From NCBI GenBank assembly GCA_035551995.1, contig DASZME010000078.1:9963-73962 (forward strand): 64,000 bases of DNA, written 5' to 3'. The DNA comes from RYN-428 sp035551995 (lineage in GTDB: Bacteria; Planctomycetota; Phycisphaerae; Tepidisphaerales; Tepidisphaeraceae). A program made the translations under genes and the position numbers. Below are positions 44,271 to 53,088 of the stretch, one piece after another; within the stretch, counting starts at the first letter, position 1; the number at the start of each line of letters is the position of its first letter. Under the pieces are notes generated by a model. The model had not been told where the DNA came from, ran no database searches, and was given only the letters and a program-made list of their open reading frames with translations.

Positions 44271-45094
44271 TGGTCCTCCACGATAAACCTGCGGACAAGA
44301 AATGCGACGGCAATTAAAATGCCCACGAGGATCACATGCGCGGCAATCAGTTCCTTGAGATACAGGGTGCTGAATTCATTCCAGCGTTGAAGCCGTCTCA
44401 CGCCGCCGAGCAACCGGCGAATGCGGTCGATGCCGACGGTCTTGCCGTTATCCGTCGGCGATCCGCTCTGCGAAGCGATCGCGGGATAAAGCGCATAGGC
44501 CCGTCCCCGCCCCACGATCTTTCGAAGCAGATCGTCATACGCCACGCCCGACCAGCGCTGCTCGACGAGCAATTCGGCAAACTCACGGTTGACGACATAG
44601 GCGTGCGCCAGGCATCGAAATTTGATCTGGATCACCGATGGAAATGACGATCGCCTTGAGGAATCGACAAAGCAGCCGAGGAAGAAAATCCGCCAGTCGC
44701 GATCGCTTTGCATGAATCGGACGGCGTCTTCCATGGCTTTGAGCGAAAATCGATGGAACGTCACGTCGTCTTCGAAGATCAAAATCTTATCGCCTCCCTC
44801 CAAACCCGCTCGCAGGCACTGCATGTGGGATTCAAAAATTCCTTCCTCGGCGTCGGTCGGATGCTTTTGGAAAATCCGAAATTCCACCTTCCCCGCCAGG
44901 CCCACCGCGGCGAATTCCGCCTCGGCCCGCCGCCGCCGGTCGGTTCGCCCGGCGAGGGTGATGCAGTAGACGCGATCGAAATAATCCCACGGCGTGGCCC
45001 GCGACCGACCGCCGTCGCTCTGGCTCTCCGCGGCGCCGCCGGGTATTTTTACGGCCTGTTTTTCGGATGCGAAGCTGTGCAGGGTCGGCGTCAT
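44267..45094 (-). CDS. Glycosyltransferase family 25 protein with C-terminal membrane anchor
   Basis: A 275-residue protein. It shows GT25 features: DRVYCITLAGRTDRRRRAE, GIFESHMQCLRAGLEGG, ILIFEDDVTF (the DxD-like metal site is EDD) and AHAYVVNREFAELL. A single hydrophobic helix at the C-terminus (AAHVILVGILIAVAFLVRRF) anchors it in the membrane. GT25 enzymes add galactose or related sugars to lipopolysaccharide or to proteins. Its stop overlaps the start of the double esterase by four bases, so the two are co-translated. The start at 45094 is chosen over ATG 45127 because of AAGG nearby, but both are weak; a divergent gene starts only 17 bases away. Confidence 0.8.
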   Translation of the reverse strand: MTPTLHSFASEKQAVKIPGGAAESQSDGGRSRATPWDYFDRVYCITLAGRTDRRRRAEAEFAAVGLAGKVEFRIFQKHPTDAEEGIFESHMQCLRAGLEGGDKILIFEDDVTFHRFSLKAMEDAVRFMQSDRDWRIFFLGCFVDSSRRSSFPSVIQIKFRCLAHAYVVNREFAELLVEQRWSGVAYDDLLRKIVGRGRAYALYPAIASQSGSPTDNGKTVGIDRIRRLLGGVRRLQRWNEFSTLYLKELIAAHVILVGILIAVAFLVRRFIVEDQ

Positions 45095-45111
45095 CGCCTT
45101 GGAATTTAACC

Positions 45112-45561
45112 GTGCGTGAATTGGCATACAAGATCGGCCTGCGCCTCTCCCAAATCGGGTTCGTCCGCGGCGCCGTCGATGAAAAAGCCGACCTTAGCGC
45201 CTTCGACCACAAGCCGACCGTTCGAATCGTGCTGGGCGTGTCGATGATCGGCTTCAGCTATCTGATGTGCTGGCCGGCGATCAGCGCGCTGGGAGGAATT
45301 TCGATCTACTTCAAAAAGCCATGGATCGCCGCGTTTGGCGGACCGATTTTGTATGGTCTATCGCATCTCTGTTTTCTGGGCGGGATGGCGTTGTCCGGCG
45401 CAAAGTACGCCAGACTGTTTCTCCGCTGGCTCGCCCGCGTTGGCGTCGAGCGCCTGCTGTCGTGCGGGATTGACGCGAAAGAATCAACGCGACCGATCGG
45501 CCGCGAGACGCTTGAAGTTGCGTCCGACGCGAATCGCGCGCTGCCGCCCGCGGAAAGATAG
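45112..45561 (+). CDS. Two-helix membrane protein of unknown function
   Basis: A 149-residue protein with two long hydrophobic helices: VLGVSMIGFSYLMCWPAI and FGGPILYGLSHLCFLGGMAL. An amphipathic N-terminus (RELAYKIGLRLSQIGFV) precedes them and a basic tail follows. I recognise no family. The start is taken as GTG at 45112; a GGA lies about nine bases upstream. The start codon of the divergent GT25 gene is only 17 bases away, so the two leaders must overlap, or one start is misplaced. Confidence 0.55.
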   Translation: MRELAYKIGLRLSQIGFVRGAVDEKADLSAFDHKPTVRIVLGVSMIGFSYLMCWPAISALGGISIYFKKPWIAAFGGPILYGLSHLCFLGGMALSGAKYARLFLRWLARVGVERLLSCGIDAKESTRPIGRETLEVASDANRALPPAER

Positions 45562-45663
45562 CGTATTTTCCGAGAGCGTATAACGCATTCGTCGTTATCG
45601 GGGGAGATACCGTTTAGTGACGAAATGGATTGAACCTCCAAATTTCAGACGCGCCTATCTCGA

Positions 45664-46635
45664 TCATGCCTCGCGGTCGCCGGCGATCGGCGGTTCTCCC
45701 ACGCTCCACATGTCGTAGAAATTATAAAATTGCCATGGATAATCCCGCACGAATTCTTCCATGCAATCGGCGAATCGCTGGGCGTATTGAGCGTAATCCC
45801 GCGAATTACGGCCAAGGCCCGGTTGAACGTCGATGATTTTCGACACCCGAAGTTCGTACGACCGCCCGCCTGTTTTCGGCGCCGTCATGACCACCACCGG
45901 CACGCCGACGGCGGAGGCAAGCCGAAACGGCGTTATCGGCAGCGAAACGTCTGCGCCGAGGAACCGGGCGGGCGCCATGCTGTGTCGATTGCCGAAGCTG
46001 CGGTCTCCCATCATCACCAGAATATCGCCGCGCAGCAGGGCCTCGGTCATCTGCATGGTCCCCTGCAATCCGCCGCGCGGATCGATGGCGGTCGATCGCC
46101 GCGGATCGAACAGGGTCGCGCTCCGAGCCTCCGGCAGCATTACGATCGCCACGTTTTTCGGAAACTGCTTCAGCGTCGAAACGCCCGCCTGCCAGCATCC
46201 GACGTGCGCATGCACGAGCACGAAGCCCCGTTCGCCCTCGGCAAGTTTGCACAATTGATCGTGATCTGGGCAGGTCGCCGCCAGGGCGCCTGGGAACAGG
46301 TCGATCACCATTGCGTCGACCAGCGATTCGGCATAGGCGCGCACGAGCCGATAGACGTCAAACAACCGGCGGATCGATCCACGCTTTCCCGGGAAACGCC
46401 TGTTCAAATAATAGCCGCAGCGCCTGCGGACGGAGGGATAGAACATGACGTAACCGAACGAAACGATATTGGCCATGTGGTAGCCGCGGATGATTCCGCC
46501 GAAGCGCATGAGCCGGTGGAAGAATCGATATTGCCAGTTGTGTCCGATGCCCGGCTCGGACCAATCGGCGGGCGAAACCGCCGTGGACGGCTGCGTGGCC
46601 GACGAAACAAGAGGGTGAGAATCGCTGCTACGCAT
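45664..46635 (-). CDS. LpxL/HtrB-like lysophospholipid acyltransferase
   Basis: A 323-residue acyltransferase of the lipid A lauroyl/myristoyl-transferase family. The catalytic HX4E/D-type motif region is LVHAHVGCWQAG; GDILVMMGDRSFG and APARFLGADVSLPITPFRLA follow, with PWQFYNFYDMW near the C-terminus, all family hallmarks. It would transfer an acyl chain from ACP to a lipid acceptor at the inner membrane. Such an enzyme is a regular member of aryl-polyene clusters, where it is thought to attach the polyene to a lipid. It is divergent from the first ACP gene; the 140-base gap holds a promoter for the plus-strand operon. A short serine/threonine-rich N-terminus precedes the fold. Confidence 0.85.
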   Translation of the reverse strand: MRSSDSHPLVSSATQPSTAVSPADWSEPGIGHNWQYRFFHRLMRFGGIIRGYHMANIVSFGYVMFYPSVRRRCGYYLNRRFPGKRGSIRRLFDVYRLVRAYAESLVDAMVIDLFPGALAATCPDHDQLCKLAEGERGFVLVHAHVGCWQAGVSTLKQFPKNVAIVMLPEARSATLFDPRRSTAIDPRGGLQGTMQMTEALLRGDILVMMGDRSFGNRHSMAPARFLGADVSLPITPFRLASAVGVPVVVMTAPKTGGRSYELRVSKIIDVQPGLGRNSRDYAQYAQRFADCMEEFVRDYPWQFYNFYDMWSVGEPPIAGDREA

Positions 46636-46668
46636 AGGCTCAGCCGGGTTGTCGATTGTAGGGGCGGC

Positions 46669-46696
46669 TTGAATTTATTCCATCTATCCATATACT
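46669..46696 (+). promoter_or_regulatory. Sigma-70 promoter for the plus-strand polyene operon
   Basis: TTGAAT (46669-46674) and TATACT (46691-46696) are separated by 16 bases in a locally AT-rich stretch, about 75 bases upstream of the first ACP start. It stands out against the GC-rich background. Confidence 0.65.
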
Positions 46697-46775
46697 GCTT
46701 TTGGCTCTTTGGAGTCTTCAATTTTCCCGGCTATGCAGTCGGATTTCATCGCGGCGGAGCGGTCAAGGGCATCGG

Positions 46776-47036
46776 ATGACTGAAGCTGAGTTGGTTCAAG
46801 CCGTCAATGCCGTTTTCGAGGAATCGTTTGAGATTCCACCCGAAAAAATCGTCCCGGAGGCCCAGATCTTCGCGGACCTTGGTTTGGACAGCCTCGACGT
46901 GGTTGACCTGGTCGCCGCCATCCAAAAGCGATTTGGCGTGCAGCTTCGGGACGATCAGCGCGTGCATTCCATTCGTACCATGCAGGATCTTTATTCGTAC
47001 CTCATCCTAATTCGCAATGAGCAGAACAAGGGCTGA
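46776..47036 (+). CDS. Acyl carrier protein 1
   Basis: An 86-residue ACP with the phosphopantetheine site LGLDSLDVVDLV (S39) and the typical acidic helical fold. It carries the growing acyl chain for the cluster. AAGGG lies six bases before the ATG. It is the first gene of the plus-strand operon and its stop overlaps or touches the start of the acyltransferase gene. The sequence is closer to polyene-type ACPs than to housekeeping AcpP, which would usually read TDSLDTVE after a longer acidic head. Confidence 0.92.
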   Translation: MTEAELVQAVNAVFEESFEIPPEKIVPEAQIFADLGLDSLDVVDLVAAIQKRFGVQLRDDQRVHSIRTMQDLYSYLILIRNEQNKG

Positions 47037-47040
47037 TGTG

Positions 47041-47817
47041 ATGGCGGACGCGGGCGTGCGGGGGCGCTCGATGCTGGCCATTCCGCGATTCGTGCTGCTC
47101 AATTTTTTCTTTTGGACGCTCGCGCCAATTTTCTCAGTGGTCTATGTGACGCTCGACGCGATCGTCATCATCGCCTTGCACCTGGTCCAACGAAACCAGC
47201 GCAATACCCTCCGGCGATATCGCCGATCCATCAGCCACTACGGATCGGGGATTCTCATGCTCGGCTGGCCGTTTGTGCGGGTGGAATTCGTGGACCTGGC
47301 GCCGGACGACAAGCCGCCGTTCGTATTCGTCTCGAATCATCGCTCGGCATCCGACGCGTTTATCATGGCGGTGCTGCCGTTCGAGTGCATCCAGGTGTTG
47401 AACATCTGGCCGTCGCGAATTCCGATTCTCGGCGTGCTCGCGAAACTGGCGGGATATCTCAAGGTGCGCGAAATGCCGTTCGAGGAATTTCTCGCCGACG
47501 GAACCAAGCTGCTTAACGAAGGATGCAGCATCATCGCATTCCCCGAAGGGACACGATCCGGATCGGCGGCGCTGGGCCCGTTTCACGGGTCGGCGTTTCG
47601 ATTGGCTCAACAGAGCGGCGCCAAAATCGCCCCGTTGGTCGTCTGCGGCAACGAATCCATTCCCCCGCGCGGATCGGCCTGGCTACACCCGGGCCGCATC
47701 GTCGTCTCCAAGCTTCCCTCGGTAACGCCGGCGGATTATGCCGATCTCAATCCGTATCAGTTGAAAACGCTCGTCCGTGACAGGATGTGGCGCCATATGG
47801 CGAAAAATCCAAGTTGA
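47041..47817 (+). CDS. PlsC-like 1-acylglycerol-3-phosphate acyltransferase
   Basis: A 258-residue membrane-bound acyltransferase. Motif I is VSNHRSASDAF (HX4D), motif III FPEGTRSGS, and a membrane segment precedes them (FVLLNFFFWTLAPIFSVVYV). It would acylate a lysophosphatidate-like or glycolipid acceptor. ATG at 47041 has AAGGG about eight bases upstream; an alternative ATG at 47017 overlaps the ACP gene by 20 bases. In polyene clusters the paired PlsC- and LpxL-like enzymes are thought to build the lipid anchor. Confidence 0.9.
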   Translation: MADAGVRGRSMLAIPRFVLLNFFFWTLAPIFSVVYVTLDAIVIIALHLVQRNQRNTLRRYRRSISHYGSGILMLGWPFVRVEFVDLAPDDKPPFVFVSNHRSASDAFIMAVLPFECIQVLNIWPSRIPILGVLAKLAGYLKVREMPFEEFLADGTKLLNEGCSIIAFPEGTRSGSAALGPFHGSAFRLAQQSGAKIAPLVVCGNESIPPRGSAWLHPGRIVVSKLPSVTPADYADLNPYQLKTLVRDRMWRHMAKNPS

Positions 47818-47832
47818 TTTTTGCGGAGCACG

Positions 47833-49299
47833 ATGTTGCGCGGCGATTGTTCAATTCGAGTCGGCGGCCTGGGTTTCACCCCCGAGCAAATCGACGCGTG
47901 CGTCCAGCGAAGCGGCCTGCTCTCATTAGAGCTTGAACTCCCCGGCTCGGCCGATTGTTCCTGCGTACGTTGCCAATCCCCCGCCGCCGCCGCGCAGCCG
48001 CAATTAAGCGCCGACGAAATTCGCTCACTCATCGATCAAGCCCAGAAACTGGGCTGCCGGCGAATTATCCTGATCGATAGCGACTCCGGCGCCTGCCCTT
48101 TTCTGCATGATATCATCGACGACATTCGCGGCCGCGCGATGGAAGCCGAACGGTTTATCGACGACGCGCGCATGACGCCGCAAGACGTGAGCTTCCATTA
48201 CGAACGGCGCGTTTCGCTCTCCCTGCCGCTCGACAGCCGGGCGGCGGATCACTCGCAAAAGCAGGCGATGTTCAAACGGCTCAGCGCCTTTGGTTTCGGA
48301 CGCGCCGGCGCGCCCGGCCTGGCCGTCCGGATCTCCGTCGCGGACGACAATCTCGCCGAAATTCCATCCGTGTGGCGATGGGCCAGATCATCGGGAATTG
48401 AGCCGCACGTTCAGGTCATTACGCCAAGGCCGGCGACCGATCGGACCCTGCGATGGATCGACCCCGAACGCGCGCGTATTTTGTTTGAAGACCTCGGCCG
48501 GATCGATCGCGAAGAGTTCGATCGGACCTGGGAATATTCGCCGTCGTTGACGGGAAGATCGTGCAAGCGCCATCTTTTCGCGTGTCACGCGACAGCCTGC
48601 GGCGCGATCCTTCCCTGCGTCGGCGTCACGATTCCGCTTGGCGACATTCGCGTTGAATCGCTGGGCGAGATTCTGCTCGCCAGCGACGTGATGGAAAACC
48701 TGCGCGCCTACCGCCAGACGGTGAAAGAGCCGTGCGGCGCCTGTTGCCGAAACACCGATTGTTATGGCTGCCGAGGGGCGGCTTACCAACTGACCGGCGA
48801 CTATCTCGCCGGCGATCAACTCTGCTGGAAGGCCGCTTCAACCGACATTCCAAAGCTGCCGGCCGATGCCGGCGATCTTATCCCGCACGGCCCGTCGATG
48901 CTGCTGGTCGATCGGCTGGTGCAGATCGGTGAGCGCCGGGCCCGCGGCGAATTCACCATTCCGCTTGACTCGCGTTGGACCGACGCCGCGGGTAAATTCG
49001 ACGAGACGGGGTTCATCGAGATGATCGCCCAATCGTTCGCCGCGTCACATGGATTTCAACTCTCGCCCGGGCAGCGCGCAAGCCATCGCGGCCTGCTTCT
49101 TGGCGTGAAGGATCTGATCATCACCGGCGAAGCCCGCGCCGGAGATCACCTGTTCATCGACACGCGCAAAACCGCTCGTTTCGGCGGGGTCGGCATCATC
49201 GAAGGCGTCGTTTCGCATGACGACGGCGCGGTGATCGCCACCGGCGAGATTAAAGTCTGGCGGCCAAGCGACGAGGTTCTTAAGGTATTGATCCCATGA
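47833..49299 (+). CDS. Degenerate radical-SAM/SPASM protein fused to a hotdog dehydratase
   Basis: A 488-residue fusion. At the place of the radical-SAM cluster it reads SADCSCVRCQS: C42, C44 and C47, a CxCxxC array, instead of CxxxCxxC, because the first cysteine position is alanine. The C-terminal auxiliary-cluster (SPASM) domain is well kept: CGAILPCVGVTIPLGDI, KEPCGACCRNTDCYGCRG, GDYLAGDQLCWK. From about residue 345 a 3-hydroxyacyl-ACP dehydratase of the ApeP/FabZ-like hotdog type follows: IPHGPSMLLVDRL and DETGFIEMIAQSFAASHG. The dehydratase half fits the polyene pathway; the first half may be catalytically dead or use an unusual cluster. GGAG precedes ATG by four bases. Confidence 0.78.
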   Translation: MLRGDCSIRVGGLGFTPEQIDACVQRSGLLSLELELPGSADCSCVRCQSPAAAAQPQLSADEIRSLIDQAQKLGCRRIILIDSDSGACPFLHDIIDDIRGRAMEAERFIDDARMTPQDVSFHYERRVSLSLPLDSRAADHSQKQAMFKRLSAFGFGRAGAPGLAVRISVADDNLAEIPSVWRWARSSGIEPHVQVITPRPATDRTLRWIDPERARILFEDLGRIDREEFDRTWEYSPSLTGRSCKRHLFACHATACGAILPCVGVTIPLGDIRVESLGEILLASDVMENLRAYRQTVKEPCGACCRNTDCYGCRGAAYQLTGDYLAGDQLCWKAASTDIPKLPADAGDLIPHGPSMLLVDRLVQIGERRARGEFTIPLDSRWTDAAGKFDETGFIEMIAQSFAASHGFQLSPGQRASHRGLLLGVKDLIITGEARAGDHLFIDTRKTARFGGVGIIEGVVSHDDGAVIATGEIKVWRPSDEVLKVLIP

Positions 49300-50000
49300 G
49301 CATCGCCACCGCCCGAATCGCCTGGCCGATCCTGTTCGCGCTCACTGTGTTTGTCGCGCCGTCGCCGGCGGGAGATCCCACGGTCGCGACGACCGCGCCC
49401 GCCCAATCCACCGCCGCGCCCAGGCCGGCCACGCTCGAGTTGATGGCCCAGGTGCAGAATAATCTTCGCGGCATCGACTCTCTCGAAGCCGATTTCGATC
49501 AGGAAAAAAACCTCGCCGTCTTTAAGCATAAACTGAACCTGTCGGGGCGTTTCGCGTTAAAACAGCCGAACTGGGTGATCTGGATCGTGGACAAGCCGGT
49601 CCGATACGCCATCCGCGTCGAAGGCGACGAAGTTCGCCAATGGGAAGAAGACACCAACAAAGTTCAAGTGACGCACGTCGCGGGCGATCCCACTTTCAAG
49701 GCGATTTCCGAACAGCTTCAGGCGTGGTTTCTCGGCAATTACAAGGCGCTTGAAGCGAGCTACGCGGTTTTCGTCCTGAGCGACAAGCCGTCGCCGTTGT
49801 CGCTGCGGTTTGTTCCCAAAGCCGGGACGATGATCGCAAAGCTGATCGCCCATATCGATCTTACGTTCAGCCCCGACAACCGGACGATCGAGAAAATGAT
49901 CATTCAGGAAGCCGGCGGCGATTGGACGACGTTGACGATCAGAAACGCGCGGATCAATCAACCGATGAAGCCGCAAACGTGGGAGATCCCCCCGAGATGA
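49296..50000 (+). CDS. LolA-like outer-membrane lipoprotein carrier protein
   Basis: A 234-residue exported protein with a signal peptide (WPILFALTVFVAPSPAGD). The body matches LolA-like carriers in polyene clusters: VQNNLRGIDSLEADFDQEKNL, LSGRFALKQPNWVIWIVDKP and LIAHIDLTFSPDNRTIEKM. It would shuttle the lipid product across the periplasm. It overlaps the genes on both sides by ATGA, so it is part of the coupled operon with the MMPL exporter and the lipoprotein, a trio that recurs in aryl-polyene clusters. Confidence 0.87.
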   Translation: MSIATARIAWPILFALTVFVAPSPAGDPTVATTAPAQSTAAPRPATLELMAQVQNNLRGIDSLEADFDQEKNLAVFKHKLNLSGRFALKQPNWVIWIVDKPVRYAIRVEGDEVRQWEEDTNKVQVTHVAGDPTFKAISEQLQAWFLGNYKALEASYAVFVLSDKPSPLSLRFVPKAGTMIAKLIAHIDLTFSPDNRTIEKMIIQEAGGDWTTLTIRNARINQPMKPQTWEIPPR

Positions 50001-52369
50001 GCGTTTCAGGCGGCGACCGCGGATCGCGAGCGATCTGGATGGGCGTGGGCATTTTAGCGCTGGCGCTCTCCGTCGGCGGATGGTTTCGGCTGCGCATCGA
50101 CAGTTCGCTTGAACCGCTGCTGCCTGAAAACAGCGATGCCCGCCAGACCGTTCTTTTCTTGCGCGATTCGAGTTTCGCTTCCAAAATCGTCCTCTGGTTT
50201 CGCCTGCGCGGCGACGGCGATGTTTCCGAGCTTTATGCCGCCGCCGACGAGGCGGAAAAACATCTCGATCCAAAACTGATCAAGCGAGTGATTCATCCGC
50301 CGCGGGACGCCGCCGCCGTGGATCAGGTTTTCGGTCTGCTCGACGACGCCGGCGAATTGCTGAATGCATCCGATCTTTCCGAAGTGGAAAAGGCCACCGC
50401 GCCCGACGCTTTGCGCAAGCGCATGCGCGAATGCTACATGCAGCTTTTGCGGCCCGAAGGGTCGTTCATGCAGCGGATTCTTCGCAAAGATCCGCTGGGC
50501 GTCACGTCGCGAATTCTGAGCCGGCTCTACGCGCTCTCCAAAGGGATGGGCTATCGGGTCGAGGTGAAAAACGGCCGCTTCGTGCATCGTGACGGGCGGC
50601 AGATGATGCTCTTGCTGGAAACCAACGCCACCGCCACCAGCGTCGCCGATTCAAAACAACTCGTCGCGAGCCTGCGCCGGATATCCGAATCCGCGCCGGC
50701 CGGCGTTGAAATCACGCCGATCTGCGCGCAGATTCACACCGAAGAAAATCAACGCGTAATGGAGCGCGACATCCGATGGATGGGCTTCGTCAACGGCATC
50801 GTTTTCCTGCTTCTGTTCCTGGCGGTGTCGCGCGATTGGCGCGTCGGGACGATCTTTCTGCTGCCGCTGGTCTGCATCTCGATGACCCTGGGCTTGTGCG
50901 CCCTGGTTCATCCCACGCTTTCCCTGATCGTGATCGGCGTTTCGATCACCATGGCCGGCAGCGCCGTGGACTACGGAATCTTCGTCTACACCGTCGTCTC
51001 GACGAGCAAGGACCGAAAAGCCGACCTGCGCCGAATCCGCCGGCCGCTGCTGATCAGCCATCTGACCACCCTGGGCGTTGTCCTCGCTTTTGTTTTTTCC
51101 GCGATCCCGGCATATCGCCAACTGGGCTGGCTGACCAGCGTTTCCCTGGTCGTTTCGCTTCTGGCGGCGTTGTTCGTCCTCCCGAAATTGATCCGCACCG
51201 ATGGCAAAATATTGCTTCTCGGCAGCGGTATGCCGCTCAAGAGATGGGGCCGGATCATGGTCCCCATGACATTCGTCGGCGCGATGCTTTTAATCGTGAT
51301 GATCGTCCTTGCGAGGAAGACCAACTTCAATGCCGACATCGGCCGACTCGACGGCATCAGTCCGTCGGTTCGCGCGGCGGAAGTCGATTTTCAAAAAACG
51401 TGGGGCCGCAGCGACGGCGAGCTTGGCATGCTGGTCGTCACCGGCAAGACGCGCGCGCAGGCCGAGGAAGCCAACGAAAAAATAAACAACCTGATGGCCG
51501 GCCATTTCGCCGAGGGCGATTGGGTTTCGCTGAGCGACTTCTGGCCCTCCCCCGCCACCCGGCGGGCGAATCTTCTTCGCTGGCGGCGGTTCTGGTCGCC
51601 CGACCGCATCGCCGCCCTTCGCCGCGATCTTGCCGCCGCCGGTGAACCGTACGGCTTTTCCGCCGAGGCGTTCGAGCCGTTTTTTCAAATCCTGGCTCAA
51701 CCCCCGCGCGAGGACCAGTCGCGAGAAATCGTCTCGGCCGTCGAAGATCAGTTCATCGCCCGCTCCGGCGACCGCTTTCAGATGCTCAACTACTTCCCCG
51801 ACACCGCTCAAACCATGGCCACCGTCCGCGACCTGGCCGCCGGACATCCCGAAGCGCAGATCGTTTCCCGCCGGGCCTTGAGCGACGCCTTCGCCCGCTC
51901 GGCGCGTTCCGAAACCCGCCTGCTCGTCGGCGTCAGCGCCGCGTTCATCATCCTTTTCCTGCTCGCCCTCACCCGCAGCGTGGTGAAGTCCGTTATCATC
52001 ATGCTGCCCGCGATCGTCGGACTGCTGGCGATGCTCGCCGTGCTGTCCGCCATGGGATTATCGATGAACGTGGTGACGGTGGTCGCGGCGATCGTGGTGC
52101 TTGCGCTGACAAGCGACTATGGCGTCTTCGCCGTCTACGCGTGGGAAAACCGCGAGCCGTTGTTCGGCCAGGGGATGGCCTCGGTTCACCTTTGCGCCCT
52201 CACCACGGCGGCGGGAACGATCGCCTTGCTGTTCGCCAGGCATCCGGCGCTGTTTCTGGTCGGCGTAAGCTTGAGTTCAGGTTTGGTCGCCGGATATCTA
52301 TCCGCCTTGTTTGTCATCCCCGGCATCCTGTGGCTGCTGGATCAAACAAAATGGGGGAAAACGGCATGA
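49997..52369 (+). CDS. MMPL/RND-family lipid exporter
   Basis: A 790-residue inner-membrane transporter with two halves of six helices each. The first half has a helix at residues 14-30, an exported loop (PLLPENSDARQTVLFLRDSS), then five helices including ISMTLGLCALVHPTLSLIV and VSITMAGSAVDYGIFVYTV, with the proton-relay Asp-Tyr pair seen in MMPL/HpnN proteins. The second half repeats this: VVTVVAAIVVLALTSDYGVF. It would export the finished lipid to the periplasm for the LolA-like carrier. ATGA overlaps couple it to both neighbours. Confidence 0.92.
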   Translation: MSVSGGDRGSRAIWMGVGILALALSVGGWFRLRIDSSLEPLLPENSDARQTVLFLRDSSFASKIVLWFRLRGDGDVSELYAAADEAEKHLDPKLIKRVIHPPRDAAAVDQVFGLLDDAGELLNASDLSEVEKATAPDALRKRMRECYMQLLRPEGSFMQRILRKDPLGVTSRILSRLYALSKGMGYRVEVKNGRFVHRDGRQMMLLLETNATATSVADSKQLVASLRRISESAPAGVEITPICAQIHTEENQRVMERDIRWMGFVNGIVFLLLFLAVSRDWRVGTIFLLPLVCISMTLGLCALVHPTLSLIVIGVSITMAGSAVDYGIFVYTVVSTSKDRKADLRRIRRPLLISHLTTLGVVLAFVFSAIPAYRQLGWLTSVSLVVSLLAALFVLPKLIRTDGKILLLGSGMPLKRWGRIMVPMTFVGAMLLIVMIVLARKTNFNADIGRLDGISPSVRAAEVDFQKTWGRSDGELGMLVVTGKTRAQAEEANEKINNLMAGHFAEGDWVSLSDFWPSPATRRANLLRWRRFWSPDRIAALRRDLAAAGEPYGFSAEAFEPFFQILAQPPREDQSREIVSAVEDQFIARSGDRFQMLNYFPDTAQTMATVRDLAAGHPEAQIVSRRALSDAFARSARSETRLLVGVSAAFIILFLLALTRSVVKSVIIMLPAIVGLLAMLAVLSAMGLSMNVVTVVAAIVVLALTSDYGVFAVYAWENREPLFGQGMASVHLCALTTAAGTIALLFARHPALFLVGVSLSSGLVAGYLSALFVIPGILWLLDQTKWGKTA

Positions 52370-53088
52370 AAGAATTCACGACTTTATCCCGGCGCGTCCG
52401 GACCGCGAGCAAAGGCCTCATTGGGCCGATGATCCTGATTGCCCTACTCGGCGGCTGCGCGCAAGAACCGTTTGTGCGCCCGCCGCTGCCTGTTTTGAGC
52501 GGCGTCGATCCGCAGGCGATCCGTGAAAACTTCCCGCGCCGGTTGCCGCGGCAATTCACATCCGAAGACAGCGTGGTGATCCAGGCGCCGTTCCGGGATG
52601 ATCTGGCGGTGCTGGCGGTCCTCAAGGTCGATCGCTCGGCCAAGACGTTTCGGCTGCTGGGCCTTCACCAGATGGGCATAACGATTTTCGACGTCGGCGG
52701 CGATCACGACGGGCTCACCGTCAACTCCGCCATTCCGCCGTTGATGGAGCATCGCGACGTGCTGCTGTCGATCGCGCGCGACATTCGCCGGATGTATTTC
52801 GATCTGTCGCCCGGCGCCGCCGCGACCGTTCAGGTGCGGCCCACGCGGGTGCTCTTCGAGCAAAAAACGCCGGCCGGCACGCTCGAATACCAGTTCGGCG
52901 ATAAGCCTTGCGTGCTGCTTGAAAAGCGTCTGGCCGGGCTTTTTGGAACAATCTGGCGGGTGCGGTATTATGATTATCGGCCAGGCGCGGGCGGCAAACT
53001 TTATCCGCGCGGAATCGTCATGGATAATGGCCGGTATCATTATCGGATTATCGTGAAAAATCGGGATTGGTCGGTCGAACCCTCATGA
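52366..53088 (+). CDS. DUF3261-like outer-membrane lipoprotein
   Basis: A 240-residue lipoprotein: a basic head, a hydrophobic helix and the lipobox LGGC with C31 as the lipidated residue. The mature part has beta-rich segments such as DSVVIQAPFRDDLAVLAVL and GTIWRVRYYDYRPGAGG, like the DUF3261 proteins present in aryl-polyene clusters, which resemble LolB-type acceptors. It is expected to receive the product at the outer membrane. ATGA overlaps fix the start and stop. Confidence 0.8.
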   Translation: MKEFTTLSRRVRTASKGLIGPMILIALLGGCAQEPFVRPPLPVLSGVDPQAIRENFPRRLPRQFTSEDSVVIQAPFRDDLAVLAVLKVDRSAKTFRLLGLHQMGITIFDVGGDHDGLTVNSAIPPLMEHRDVLLSIARDIRRMYFDLSPGAAATVQVRPTRVLFEQKTPAGTLEYQFGDKPCVLLEKRLAGLFGTIWRVRYYDYRPGAGGKLYPRGIVMDNGRYHYRIIVKNRDWSVEPS

